From Rosettibacter firmus (GTDB lineage Bacteria; Bacteroidota; Ignavibacteria; Ignavibacteriales; Melioribacteraceae): DNA of 64,000 nt. This document shows positions 17,712 to 27,467 of this stretch, piece by piece. Below the pieces are notes generated by a model. The model worked only from the letters and a program-made list of their open reading frames with translations. It did not search any database and was not told the origin of the DNA. The DNA lies in contig NZ_JAYKGJ010000004.1 in NCBI RefSeq assembly GCF_036860695.1, positions 124,001 through 188,000 on the forward strand. The letters run 5' to 3'. A program made the position numbers and the translations under genes. Position 1 is the stretch's first letter; every line of letters begins with the position of its first letter.

Positions 17712-19496
17712 ATGAAACAATTATTCTTGTCATTCTTCTTTGTTTATATTCTAATCTTGGCACAAGAACCTCTAATTCAAAATCCTTATGGAAGAAATTA
17801 TACTTTTCTAAATGGCAAATGGAAGTTTGAAGTTGATCCATACAAAAGCGGTAAAAAAAATGAATGGTATGAAGGAATTTTTATGGATCGAAAACAAAAT
17901 TATAAATGGGAAAGGATTGAATATAATTTTGACAAAAGTAAAACTATTTATGTACCTGGTGACTGGAATTCTCAATCTGAAAAATTATTTTATTACGAAG
18001 GTTTGTTATGGTACAGAAAAATTTTTGACTATAAAAAATCGAATCCAACAAATAGAATTTTTATTTATGTAGGTGCTGCAAATTATGAGGCAGAAATTTT
18101 TTTGAATGGACATACAATTGGCTCGCACAAAGGTGGTTTTACACCATTTAATTTTGAAATCACCAATTACATTAAAGAAAAAGATAACTCACTTTTTATA
18201 AGTGTTGATAATGAAAGAAAAGCTGAATATCTACCTGCATTAAAAACTGATTGGTGGAATTATGGTGGTTTAAACAGAGATGTGATGTTAATCGAACTTC
18301 CTTCTACATTTATTCGAGACTATTTTATTCAATTGAAAAAAGATTCTGATAAAGAAATAGAAGGCTATGTTAAATTAGATGGCAATAAACTGGTTCAAAA
18401 AATTTTAATTGAAATACCTGAATTAAGAATTCAAAAAGAATTTTCAACTGATGAAAATGGAGTTGCACATATATCTTTAAAAACAGAAAATATTTCTTTG
18501 TGGTCGCCAGAAAATCCAAAACTTTATCAGGTAATAATAAAATCAAACGAAGATGAAATAAAAGACGAAATAGGATTTAGAAGAATTGAAGTAAAGGGAA
18601 ATAAAATTTATTTAAACAATAAACCTGTTTTTTTAAAAGGAATAAATATACACGAAGAAAATCCAATAAGAGGCAATCGAGCTTATAATATTGATGATGC
18701 AAAAATGCTTTTAAACTGGGCAAAGGAACTGGGATGTAATTTTGTTAGACTTGCTCATTATCCACATAATGAATTTATGACTAAGATTTCAGATAAATTA
18801 GGTTTAATGGTCTGGTCAGAAATTCCAGTTTACTGGTCAATCGATTGGAATAATCCCATAACTCTAAATTATGCAAAACAACAACTTGAAGAGATGATTC
18901 AAAGAGATAAAAATAGAGCATCAATAATTATATGGTCTGTTGGAAATGAAACTCCCAATACACCACAAAGACACAATTTTATAAAAGCATTGTGTGAGCA
19001 TGTAAGACAATTTGATAAAACACGATTAATTAGCAAAGCATTTAATTCATTCTATGAAAGAAAAGAAAATAGTTTCACAAAAATATTTGATGATTCAACT
19101 GCTAATTTAATGGATGTTATTGGACTAAACGAATATGTAGGATGGTATGATGGATTACCAGATAAATGCTTAAAAACAAAATGGGAAATTAATTTTAATA
19201 AGCCAGTTATTATTTCAGAATTTGGTGCTGGCTGTTTATATGGCTTACATGGAGATTCATTAACAATATGGACAGAAGAATATCAGGAAGATTTTTATAA
19301 GAAAAGTCTTGAAATGATTTCAAGGATTCCAAATTTAATTGGGATCTGTCCCTGGATACTTGCAGACTTCCGTTCGCCTACAAGATTACTACCAGAGATT
19401 CAGGATGGCTGGAATAGGAAAGGATTAATCTCAGAGAAAGGTTACAAGAAGAAAGCATATTATGTTCTGAAAAAATTTTATGAAACCATCAGATAA
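17712..19496 (+). CDS. GH2 glycoside hydrolase (beta-glucuronidase/mannosidase-like), exported
   Basis: About 594 residues. I start at the ATG at 17712 because it begins a signal peptide ending ILAQ; an upstream in-frame start would overlap the epimerase gene. The domain order is a jelly-roll sugar-binding domain (GDWNS, VGAANYEAEIFLNG), an immunoglobulin-like domain, and a barrel starting at FLKGINIHEENP. The acid/base is Glu413 in SVGNETPN and the nucleophile is Glu503 in ISEFGAG. It is shorter than LacZ-type enzymes and looks like the UidA-related GH2 group. In a mannan locus a beta-mannosidase or a side-chain enzyme is plausible, but sequence alone does not separate the activities. Confidence 0.82.
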   Translation: MKQLFLSFFFVYILILAQEPLIQNPYGRNYTFLNGKWKFEVDPYKSGKKNEWYEGIFMDRKQNYKWERIEYNFDKSKTIYVPGDWNSQSEKLFYYEGLLWYRKIFDYKKSNPTNRIFIYVGAANYEAEIFLNGHTIGSHKGGFTPFNFEITNYIKEKDNSLFISVDNERKAEYLPALKTDWWNYGGLNRDVMLIELPSTFIRDYFIQLKKDSDKEIEGYVKLDGNKLVQKILIEIPELRIQKEFSTDENGVAHISLKTENISLWSPENPKLYQVIIKSNEDEIKDEIGFRRIEVKGNKIYLNNKPVFLKGINIHEENPIRGNRAYNIDDAKMLLNWAKELGCNFVRLAHYPHNEFMTKISDKLGLMVWSEIPVYWSIDWNNPITLNYAKQQLEEMIQRDKNRASIIIWSVGNETPNTPQRHNFIKALCEHVRQFDKTRLISKAFNSFYERKENSFTKIFDDSTANLMDVIGLNEYVGWYDGLPDKCLKTKWEINFNKPVIISEFGAGCLYGLHGDSLTIWTEEYQEDFYKKSLEMISRIPNLIGICPWILADFRSPTRLLPEIQDGWNRKGLISEKGYKKKAYYVLKKFYETIR

Positions 19497-19521
19497 ACAT
19501 CTTTATAATTTTTGATATAAA

Positions 19522-21537
19522 TTATTTAATAAGCTTTTTTAATTTTTCTATTTCATCTCTTAAATAAGCTGCTCTTTCAAATTCAAGATCGCGTGCTGCA
19601 GCATACATTTCTTCTGTCATCTGCTCAATTAATTCTTTTCTCTGTTCATTTGACATATATTTAATTACTGGTTCAACAACTTTTAAAATAGTTGCTTCTT
19701 CTCTTTCATAATCTTTCTTTCTTACATCGGCAATTGATGTAGAAGATAAAATTTCTTCAACGCTTTTATAAATAGTTTTTGGTGTGATACCATGTTTTTC
19801 GTTGTATTCCTGTTGAAGCTTTCTTCTTCTATTAGTTTCTTCAATAGTTTTACGCATCGATTCTGTAATTGTATCTGCATACATAATAACTTTTCCATTA
19901 ACATTACGAGCAGTTCTACCAGCTGTTTGCATAAGTGATCTTTCACTTCTTAAAAATCCTTCTTTATCAGCATCAAGAATTGCAACAAGAGAAACTTCTG
20001 GTAAATCAAGTCCTTCTCTTAAAAGATTTACACCAACAAGAACATCAAAATCACCCATTCTTAAATCTCTTATAATCTCCACTCTTTCCAGAGCATCAAT
20101 ATCACTGTGGATATATCTAACTTTAATATTAAGTTTATCGAGATAATCAGTTAAGTCCTCTGCCATTTTCTTAGTTAATGTAGTTACAAGTACTCTTTCT
20201 TTTCTTTCTGCTCGTTTTCTTATTTCACCAATTAAATCATCAATTTGATTTTTTACTGGACGCACTTCAATTTCGGGATCTATCAATCCAGTAGGTCTAA
20301 TAATTTGTTCAACATAAACGCCGCCACTTTTTTCAAGCTCATAATCACCTGGAGTTGCACTTACATAGATTACCTGATTAATTAACTCTTCGAATTCTTC
20401 GAATTTAAGTGGACGATTATCCAGAGCAGAAGGAAGTCTAAATCCATATTCAACAAGAGTTTCTTTTCTGGAACGATCTCCATTATACATTCCTCTTATT
20501 TGGGGAATTGTAACGTGTGATTCATCAATAATTAAAAGATAATCTTTTGGGAAGTAATCAAATAAACAATATGGTCGAGAACCTGGTGGTCTTCCATCGA
20601 GATGACGTGAATAATTTTCAATTCCTGAACAATAACCTATTTCTCTCATCATTTCAATATCGAATCTTGTTCTTTGTTCAAGTCTTTGAGCTTCAACATA
20701 TTTTTCTTGTGACCAGAAATACTTTAATCTTTCTTTTAGTTCTTCTTCGATTGATTGTATTGCTTTATTTATTCTGTCTTTTGTTGTAACAAAATATTTA
20801 GCTGGATAAATTGGAACAGATTCAACTTCTCTTATTACTCTACCAGTAATTGAATCTATGATTGAAAGTTTTTCGATTTCATCATCCCAGAATTCAACAC
20901 GAACAGCTTCTTCATATTGATATGCTGGAATAATTTCAATAACATCTCCGCGTGCTCTAAATGAACCTCTGGAAAAATCTGTATCGTTTCTTGTAAAATA
21001 AATATCAATCAAATTTCTCATTAATTGTTTTCTATCGATCTTTTGACCTTTCCTTAAAAACAAAATTTGACGGGCATATTCATCTGGTGCTCCAATACCA
21101 TATATGCACGATACACTGGCAACTATTATAACATCTCGCCTTCCTTCGATTAATGCAGTTGTTGCTTTAAGTCTAAGTCTATCAATTTCTTCATTTATAG
21201 AAAAATCTTTTTCAATATATAAATCTCTTTTAACCACATAAGCTTCAGGTTGATAGTAATCATAATAGCTGATAAAAAATTCTACAGCATTATTTGGAAA
21301 GAATGATTTGAACTCAGAATAAAGTTGTGCTGCAAGTGTTTTGTTATGTGAAATAACAAGTGTAGGTTTATTTATTTCTTTAATTACGTGCGACATTGTA
21401 AAAGTTTTGCCACTACCTGTAACTCCAAGCAGAACCTGATGCTTTACTCCTTTCCTTAATCCTTCAACAAGTTCCTTTATTGCTTTTGGTTGATCGCCAG
21501 CAGGTTCATAATTTGAAACTAATTCGAATCTATCCAT
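19522..21537 (-). CDS. uvrB: Excinuclease ABC subunit B
   Basis: The damage-verification helicase of nucleotide excision repair. The protein is 671 residues, the normal length. It opens with [11 protein letters not shown] and Walker A GVTGSGKT. The DNA-clamping beta-hairpin lies in the [11 protein letters not shown] region, Walker B is IIDESH, and helicase motif VI is in [13 protein letters not shown] motif for UvrC contact is at the C-terminus ([16 protein letters not shown]). It appears to be a single-gene unit, convergent with the GH2 gene (25 bases between stops). No SOS box is recognised upstream. Confidence 0.98.
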   Translation of the reverse strand: MDRFELVSNYEPAGDQPKAIKELVEGLRKGVKHQVLLGVTGSGKTFTMSHVIKEINKPTLVISHNKTLAAQLYSEFKSFFPNNAVEFFISYYDYYQPEAYVVKRDLYIEKDFSINEEIDRLRLKATTALIEGRRDVIIVASVSCIYGIGAPDEYARQILFLRKGQKIDRKQLMRNLIDIYFTRNDTDFSRGSFRARGDVIEIIPAYQYEEAVRVEFWDDEIEKLSIIDSITGRVIREVESVPIYPAKYFVTTKDRINKAIQSIEEELKERLKYFWSQEKYVEAQRLEQRTRFDIEMMREIGYCSGIENYSRHLDGRPPGSRPYCLFDYFPKDYLLIIDESHVTIPQIRGMYNGDRSRKETLVEYGFRLPSALDNRPLKFEEFEELINQVIYVSATPGDYELEKSGGVYVEQIIRPTGLIDPEIEVRPVKNQIDDLIGEIRKRAERKERVLVTTLTKKMAEDLTDYLDKLNIKVRYIHSDIDALERVEIIRDLRMGDFDVLVGVNLLREGLDLPEVSLVAILDADKEGFLRSERSLMQTAGRTARNVNGKVIMYADTITESMRKTIEETNRRRKLQQEYNEKHGITPKTIYKSVEEILSSTSIADVRKKDYEREEATILKVVEPVIKYMSNEQRKELIEQMTEEMYAAARDLEFERAAYLRDEIEKLKKLIK

Positions 21538-21661
21538 TTTTTTATTAATTATAATTAAAGACTAAATTAAAATATATCAAAATTGAAATACTAATTTAAA
21601 GAAGGGAAAAATTTTTACTTATAAATTCGCTAATTAAAAATTATTCCAAATTTATTTTAGC

Positions 21662-23257
21662 TTATTCTCCCGAATCGCTCTTTGATAAAACCTCCATCTC
21701 TTTATCATACAATTCTTTATACTTAATAAGTGCTTTTAATATAGCTTTAGCAATTTCAAGCTGTCCCTTAAAACTTTTTAAATAAGCTTCATCTTTTGGA
21801 TTTGAAAGATATCCTGTTTCAATTAAAACTGAAGGCATAGAAGCTCCTACAAGCACATAAAATCCAGCCTGTTTAATTCCATTTGAAGGAATACCAACAT
21901 TTTTTTCCCATTCTTGATTTAATAAATCTGAAAACCTTTCTGAATATCTCATATATTGAGAATGTGCCATAGTCACAAGAATAAAATTTTCATCAGTTAA
22001 TTGTTGATATCTTTCAGGATTGTCTTCATACTTAATCACACTATTTTCAAATTCTGCTATAGCAATGGCTTCTTTTGTTCTACCAGGTCTTAAAAGATAA
22101 ACCTCAAAACCTCTACTGGAAATATTTCTCTGGGGAGTAGAATTACAATGAATAGATATAAACAACTTTCCATTTGCTGAATTAGCAATTTTACCTCGCT
22201 TATATAATTCCACAAATTCGTCTGTCTTTCTTGTATATACAACTCTCACAGAAGGAAGATTCTCTTCAATTAATTTACCAAGTTTTAATGCAATACCAAG
22301 ATTAATATCTTTTTCTTTAGTTCCATTTAAACTAATTGCACCTGGATCTTTACCTCCGTGACCAGGATCTATTACAACAACATCGAATTGCCATTTATTC
22401 ACATTATCGTTTGATCTTTTTATTCTTTCTTTAAAATTCTTATCGTGAATTGTCAAAATAATATCATTTGTATTTTCATCCTGAAAAATTTCTATACTGG
22501 AATAACCTTCATTCAAATTGAATTCAAGCTGACTGCTTCGACTTGATGTTAAAACTAAATTACATTGTTTTACAAAACCTACAGGTAAAACATTCTTTGT
22601 TAGCTCGGGATTGATTGTTGTATTTGTAAAAAAGACATATAAAATATTATCGTGGATTGAGTGTCTTGGTAGAATTATTTTTTTATTCGACTTAAGTCTA
22701 ATTAAAGTACCATTAATTTTGTCTTCTATTGAAAGTGCATAAATATCGTATCTGGTTTTATTAAATCTGGAGTAATTATTTGCATCAAGATTATTATTAG
22801 ACTTTTCATTTGAATCTGATGATTTAATAATTAATGTTTTTGTTTTAGAATTGAACTCAACTTTTTTATTAATTGCATCACTTAAATAATCTTTCAAAAA
22901 AACTATTGGAACATAAATATCATCATTAATTAAAATTGTTTGAACCGGCAATTGATATATTAATTGCGAATTATCACTTTTCTTTGTAAACACAACAAAA
23001 TAACTATTAGCCGTAATCTTTAGATTATAATCCGGCAGTTTAATTTCGATTTTTTTTGTTTCAGGATTATAGTAATAATTTGATGAAATAGCCTTTGCTA
23101 ATTGACTGGAAGAAACAAAAATATTTCCATTTTTTGTTACACAGGAAAGAGTAAAATTTTTACCATCTATCTCGGCAGAAATTTTTAAGATCTTTTGAGG
23201 ATAGATTTCAATAATAATTGAAAAAAAAATTAAGAATATGATTTTATAAAACTTCAT
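21662..23257 (-). CDS. N-acetylmuramoyl-L-alanine amidase (Amidase_3)
   Basis: Cleaves the amide between peptidoglycan glycan and stem peptide in the periplasm. It has a signal peptide in the first ~20 residues, then a copper-amine-oxidase-N-like domain (GNIFVSSSQLAKAI ... DIYVPIVFLKDYL), an AMIN-like beta domain (~170-270) and the catalytic zinc domain. Zinc ligands are His300 in DPGHGG, a Glu in the following helix and His in SIHCNS; the catalytic Glu is in LIETGYLSN. I use the ATG at 23257; a TTG three codons upstream overlaps the previous gene's stop. It is coupled to the methyltransferase gene (5 bases). Confidence 0.92.
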   Translation of the reverse strand: MKFYKIIFLIFFSIIIEIYPQKILKISAEIDGKNFTLSCVTKNGNIFVSSSQLAKAISSNYYYNPETKKIEIKLPDYNLKITANSYFVVFTKKSDNSQLIYQLPVQTILINDDIYVPIVFLKDYLSDAINKKVEFNSKTKTLIIKSSDSNEKSNNNLDANNYSRFNKTRYDIYALSIEDKINGTLIRLKSNKKIILPRHSIHDNILYVFFTNTTINPELTKNVLPVGFVKQCNLVLTSSRSSQLEFNLNEGYSSIEIFQDENTNDIILTIHDKNFKERIKRSNDNVNKWQFDVVVIDPGHGGKDPGAISLNGTKEKDINLGIALKLGKLIEENLPSVRVVYTRKTDEFVELYKRGKIANSANGKLFISIHCNSTPQRNISSRGFEVYLLRPGRTKEAIAIAEFENSVIKYEDNPERYQQLTDENFILVTMAHSQYMRYSERFSDLLNQEWEKNVGIPSNGIKQAGFYVLVGASMPSVLIETGYLSNPKDEAYLKSFKGQLEIAKAILKALIKYKELYDKEMEVLSKSDSGE

Positions 23258-23262
23258 ATTAA

Positions 23263-23850
23263 TCAACCAATGAAAGGGATAAAAAAACCAGTATGCTTTT
23301 TATAATTCACAAATTCATCCTTAAAGTATTTTTGAAGAATTTTCTCTTCATAAATTGCACGCATTATAAAAAGTGGTATTTCAATTAAAATAACTATAGG
23401 GATAATCAAGTAATTTAATAAAGCAATGCCAGCACCCAGATCACTTAATATTTGAGATAAATATTGAGGATGCCTGATAAATTTATAAATCCCTTTTTTA
23501 ATTAATTTATGGTCTTTTAGAATGATAATATCCTGTGTATAATAGTCTCCAAGGGCTTTGAAAGCGAAAACCTGTAACCATGAGAACAAAACAAATAATA
23601 AAAGTCCCACCACACGAATAGTAAGATATTTTTCATCATTTATAGCCTGTAGATTTCCTACATTAAAAATGCCCAGAATAATCAAAACAAGTACTAATGC
23701 TGCAATATTTGTCGGCAATTTTTGAAGATAAGTATTGGGTCGTTCTACAACTTTAGTTAAAGATATTTTTAAACCTTTCTTAGTACCACTCCAGTTAGCA
23801 CTTATAGTTGCAACAAGGTTAATAGCAATAAGTAAGTTAATGGCATCCAT
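23263..23850 (-). CDS. ICMT/PEMT-like integral-membrane methyltransferase
   Basis: A 195-residue membrane protein with about five hydrophobic helices. The cofactor motif RHPQYLSQ at ~131 and the late E-E-x-x-L-x-x-x-F segment (IYEEKILQKYFKDEF) are typical of the isoprenylcysteine carboxyl methyltransferase / phospholipid methyltransferase superfamily, which uses S-adenosylmethionine. Bacterial members act on varied lipids or quinone-like substrates, so the substrate is unknown. It lies directly before the amidase gene and is likely co-transcribed with it. Confidence 0.8.
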   Translation of the reverse strand: MDAINLLIAINLVATISANWSGTKKGLKISLTKVVERPNTYLQKLPTNIAALVLVLIILGIFNVGNLQAINDEKYLTIRVVGLLLFVLFSWLQVFAFKALGDYYTQDIIILKDHKLIKKGIYKFIRHPQYLSQILSDLGAGIALLNYLIIPIVILIEIPLFIMRAIYEEKILQKYFKDEFVNYKKHTGFFIPFIG

Positions 23851-24019
23851 ATATTTATTATCTTTTATAAATGTGAGAATTTTTACCAGTTAAAATTACG
23901 GATATAATCTACAACATTAAAAAATATGAAGAAAATCACATTAAGATTTATAGCACAATATTTGTATGGCAATAATAATATAATTTAATTAATTTTTAAT
24001 TGAGATAAATGGTGATACT

Positions 24020-24553
24020 ATGAATACAGGTCAGATGTTATTAACAATTGGGGCAATATTTCTTTTAAGTACAGTAATATTGAATGTTAATAGAGGCTTA
24101 TTAACCACAAACACAACCATGATTACAAATCGCTATGGAATAATGGCAACATCTCTGGCAACTTCGATGATTGAACGAGCAATCAGTAAAGCATTCGATG
24201 AAAAAACAGACACTGCAGAAGTAACAAGCTTAAATCAACTAACGTTACCACAAAATCTTGGTCTTGATCCCGGTGAAAATAGAAACGATCCAAATTTATT
24301 TGATGATTTTGATGATTTTAATTGTTATCGTACCATTCCTCAAAGAGATTCTCTAATACTTGACCAGAATGATCCTTCAAAAAGAATATACTTCAATACC
24401 TATTGCCAGGTAGATTATGTAGATCAGAATAATCCAGACTTAATAAAAAATCAAAGAACATGGCATAAAAGAATTAAAGTTCTTGTAACAAGTGAAGCTA
24501 TGGAAGATACAATTAGAATGTCGACAGTTTATAGTTACTGGAGATTTAAATAA
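24020..24553 (+). CDS. Unidentified membrane-anchored protein, pilin-like architecture
   Basis: A 177-residue protein with one N-terminal hydrophobic helix (about 6-22, LLTIGAIFLLSTVIL) followed by a soluble domain. There is no canonical prepilin cleavage motif. The helix continues into an amphipathic stretch rich in Thr and Ala, as in type IV pilins or pseudopilins. The gene overlaps the next one by a single base (TAATG) and is the first of three co-directional genes of similar design. A minor-pilin or PilV-like role is an inference from architecture and order; no functional motif was recognised. Confidence 0.6.
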   Translation: MNTGQMLLTIGAIFLLSTVILNVNRGLLTTNTTMITNRYGIMATSLATSMIERAISKAFDEKTDTAEVTSLNQLTLPQNLGLDPGENRNDPNLFDDFDDFNCYRTIPQRDSLILDQNDPSKRIYFNTYCQVDYVDQNNPDLIKNQRTWHKRIKVLVTSEAMEDTIRMSTVYSYWRFK

Positions 24554-25191
24554 TGGGATTCAGTACACTTATTGACATACTTGGTTCAACTATTATTGGT
24601 GGTTTGCTATTACTAATTCTTTTACGTATGAATGATACTGCTGTAGAAAACAATTATTTATTTAGTGGCGAAAAAATAGTTCAGCAGAACTTACTGGATA
24701 TTGTTAGACTTATAGAATATGATTTTACAAAAATTGGTTATTGCAAAGATTGGACAAAAATACCTGATCCAGCAAAAGCTATAATCAGTGCAACTGATAC
24801 AAGCATTTCATTTTTAACAGATGTTGCTGTAAGTCAGGGAAATTTAGAAGGTGATGGAGTTCCAGATACTTTAAAATATTACTTAGGAACTAAAGAAGAA
24901 CTTTCTTCTACTCCAAATCCAAATGATCGTATCTTATATCGAGTTGTAAATAACCAAACCGCACGAGGTTCTAATTTAGGTGTTACTCAATTCAAATTAA
25001 CTTATTTTGATGCACTGGGAGATACTTTACATCCTAATGAAATGCCAGCATCTCCTCCATTAGGAATTTGTACAATACAAATTGATGTTGCTGTTGAAAA
25101 TCCAGCTGCATACGGAGATGATTATTCTTCTGAAAGAAAAGTTATCTGGCGTCAGATAAGATTAGCAGCAAGAAATTTAAAGACAAGATAA
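24553..25191 (+). CDS. PilW/PulJ-like minor pilin-like protein with degenerate prepilin start
   Basis: A 212-residue protein. It begins MGFSTLIDILGSTIIGG, which recalls the class III prepilin site (GFTLIE) but has an inserted residue, Asp in place of Glu, and almost no leader. After the N-terminal helix the body contains GVTQFKLTYFDALGD, similar to the conserved strand of PilW-type minor pilins. It overlaps the upstream gene by one base and lies 11 bases before the next, so they form one operon. Whether a prepilin peptidase processes it is uncertain. Confidence 0.6.
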   Translation: MGFSTLIDILGSTIIGGLLLLILLRMNDTAVENNYLFSGEKIVQQNLLDIVRLIEYDFTKIGYCKDWTKIPDPAKAIISATDTSISFLTDVAVSQGNLEGDGVPDTLKYYLGTKEELSSTPNPNDRILYRVVNNQTARGSNLGVTQFKLTYFDALGDTLHPNEMPASPPLGICTIQIDVAVENPAAYGDDYSSERKVIWRQIRLAARNLKTR

Positions 25192-25202
25192 CGAGGTGAA
25201 AT

Positions 25203-26447
25203 ATGGGAGGTAAAGGAGCTCTTTTGCTTGTACTTGGATTCAGTTTAATCTTTATGGTTGCTGGCAGAAATTATAATAATATGGCTACAAGTACTGTAGA
25301 ATCATTTGCAGATTACTATTATAATTCTAAAGCACATGCATATGCAGCTGCTGGGATAAATTTAGCAGCAAATCAATTATATCTAAATAACTCTCTTCCA
25401 GATGGTACCTTTAACTACACTTTGCATGATTCTCCATTAGACTTTGGTAATATAACTGTTACACTTACAACAATTGATGCATTCAAAAGAATTAGACAAT
25501 TAGTATCTACTGCTGAGTATCAGGGTCATACTTATACTATAAAAGTTCTATTCCAGCCCAGCTCATTTGCAAAGTATGCATATTTTTCAGATACCGAAGG
25601 TGCAAATATATGGTGGACTACAAGAGATACCGTCTGGGGTCCATTCCATACTAATGGTCAATTAAGAGTTGCAGACGAACCAGTATTTTATGGAAAAGTT
25701 ACAATTGATGGTAGTTTAGTGAAATATAGTAACCGTGCAAATCCCAAATTCTATGGAGGTTTTGAAACAGGTGTTCACCAGGATATTCCGGAAAATGGCG
25801 TTAGTTTAGTTGGAAGTGCTGCAGCTTCCGGTGGAAAAGTGATTACCAACAAAAGCTTGGTCTACCTGGAATTTAGAGGTGATAGTATTCGTTATCGTTA
25901 TAGCTCAACTGGCTCATGGACATATGTATTAGCATCTCAATTTGCTCCGAATGGAATTATTTACATTGATAATTCTGAAGTTCATATAAGTGGTACTGTT
26001 AAAGGTCAGTATACAATTGCAGCTTCTGGTATTGGAGGTAATAGAGGCAAAATTTATCTTGACAATGATATAGTTTATTATTCTGATCCGAGAACTAATC
26101 CAAATTCTACAGATATGCTTGGTATTGTAGCTGAAAGAGACGTTGTTATTACAGATAATACAGCAAATCGTTCTGATATAAACATACAAGCTGCAATTTA
26201 TGCTCAGCGAGGTTCATTTACTGCAGAGAATTATAACACAAGACCACCGAGTGGTTTTATAAATCTTTATGGTGGTATAACACAATACACCCGTGGTCCA
26301 GTTGGTATTTTTCATGAATCACGTGGTCAAATTTATATTGATAACGGATTCAGTAAAAAATATCGTTATGATAATAGATTTATGCTTGCAAGTCCACCTG
26401 CATTCCCCGGTACAGGAAATATGGAAATTGTCTCCTGGTTCGAATAA
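25203..26447 (+). CDS. PilX/DUF4900-like secreted beta-rich protein
   Basis: A 414-residue protein with an N-terminal hydrophobic helix (about 5-19), a helix-forming region AHAYAAAGINLAANQLYL, and then a long beta-rich region. WGPFHTNGQLRVADEPVFYGKVTIDG, NGIIYIDNSEVHISG and GIVAERDVVIT look like the parallel beta-helix found in DUF4900/PilX-like minor pilin proteins. A GAGG ribosome site precedes the ATG. It is the third gene of the pilin-like trio. The beta-solenoid may be exposed at the tip of a pilus or pseudopilus; this is inferred. Confidence 0.62.
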   Translation: MGGKGALLLVLGFSLIFMVAGRNYNNMATSTVESFADYYYNSKAHAYAAAGINLAANQLYLNNSLPDGTFNYTLHDSPLDFGNITVTLTTIDAFKRIRQLVSTAEYQGHTYTIKVLFQPSSFAKYAYFSDTEGANIWWTTRDTVWGPFHTNGQLRVADEPVFYGKVTIDGSLVKYSNRANPKFYGGFETGVHQDIPENGVSLVGSAAASGGKVITNKSLVYLEFRGDSIRYRYSSTGSWTYVLASQFAPNGIIYIDNSEVHISGTVKGQYTIAASGIGGNRGKIYLDNDIVYYSDPRTNPNSTDMLGIVAERDVVITDNTANRSDINIQAAIYAQRGSFTAENYNTRPPSGFINLYGGITQYTRGPVGIFHESRGQIYIDNGFSKKYRYDNRFMLASPPAFPGTGNMEIVSWFE

Positions 26448-26451
26448 TTAT

Positions 26452-27363
26452 TTATGTTAACAAATTACTTAATGCCTCATCTATATCTTCATATTTAAAT
26501 TTATAACCATACTCTAAAGTTCTGCGAGGTATAACTCTAGCACCTTCCAATAATACTAAAGCTAATTCTCCTAAAATAAATCTTAAGAGAAAAGCAGGAA
26601 TATTTAAATAACAAGGTTTATTCAGATATTTACTTAATATCGATACAAATTCTTTCTGTTTTACTTGAGTGGGTGATACACCATTTAGCACACCTTTAAT
26701 TTCTGGATTATTTAATGCCATAAGAAAAATTCCAACCGCATCATCAATATGAATCCAGGGAAACCATTGATTACCGCCTGCTATGGTTCCACCAAGATAA
26801 TAATTGAATTGTTTAATTAACTTTTGTAAGGCACCCCCTTCCTTAGAAAGTACTGTTCCCAATCTTATACTTACTACACGAACATTATAATCTTCAAGTC
26901 GTTTAGATTCATTTTCCCAATCATTAACCAGTGATGCTAAAAATCCATTCCCTTTATCAGAATATTCATCAACTTCATCTTCTCTATTTCCATAAAAACC
27001 AACCGCCGATGCTGAAATAAAACATTCTGGTTTATTGCCCGTTTCTATTATAGCATTTACTAAAGCTCGAGTTGATAAAATTCTACTATCATATATTTTT
27101 CTTTTTACCTTTTTAGTCCATCGTTTTGAGGCAATATTTTCACCTGCTAAATTTATTACTGCATCAGCTTTGTTCAAATATTTTTTCCAGTTAGAATTTT
27201 CATAATCCCAGAACACATAGCTTGTTGCACCCTTAATTATTTTTTTTGCTTCTTCTGGTCTTCTTGAAAAAACTATTACATTCTCATTATTTTTAATTAA
27301 AGCATTTGAAATATTTCGACCAATTAATCCGGTTGCTCCTGTTACTATTATATTTCTATTCAT
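26452..27363 (-). CDS. TIGR01777-family SDR epimerase (YfcH/SulA-like)
   Basis: A 303-residue NAD(P)-binding protein of the atypical short-chain dehydrogenase SDR39U1 type. The Rossmann motif is GATGLIGRNI at 9-18. Other marks are VINLAGENIASKRW, SASAVGFYGNR (replacing the usual YxxxK site), WFPWIHIDDAVG and the C-terminal VIPRRTLEYGYKF region. The family's substrate is unknown. It is convergent with the pilin-like operon (4 bases between stops) and stands alone. Confidence 0.9.
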   Translation of the reverse strand: MNRNIIVTGATGLIGRNISNALIKNNENVIVFSRRPEEAKKIIKGATSYVFWDYENSNWKKYLNKADAVINLAGENIASKRWTKKVKRKIYDSRILSTRALVNAIIETGNKPECFISASAVGFYGNREDEVDEYSDKGNGFLASLVNDWENESKRLEDYNVRVVSIRLGTVLSKEGGALQKLIKQFNYYLGGTIAGGNQWFPWIHIDDAVGIFLMALNNPEIKGVLNGVSPTQVKQKEFVSILSKYLNKPCYLNIPAFLLRFILGELALVLLEGARVIPRRTLEYGYKFKYEDIDEALSNLLT

Positions 27364-27467
27364 AATTTAAATTTTCTTAGAATAACATTTTATTTACATT
27401 GAAGTTAATAAAAAATATTTACTTTATTATTTACAAATTTTTTAACACCCAAATAAGAGTTTATTTT

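Noticed and set aside
3289-19496. Classical polysaccharide utilisation locus with SusC/SusD
   Set aside because: No TonB-dependent receptor or SusD-like lipoprotein is encoded between these genes.
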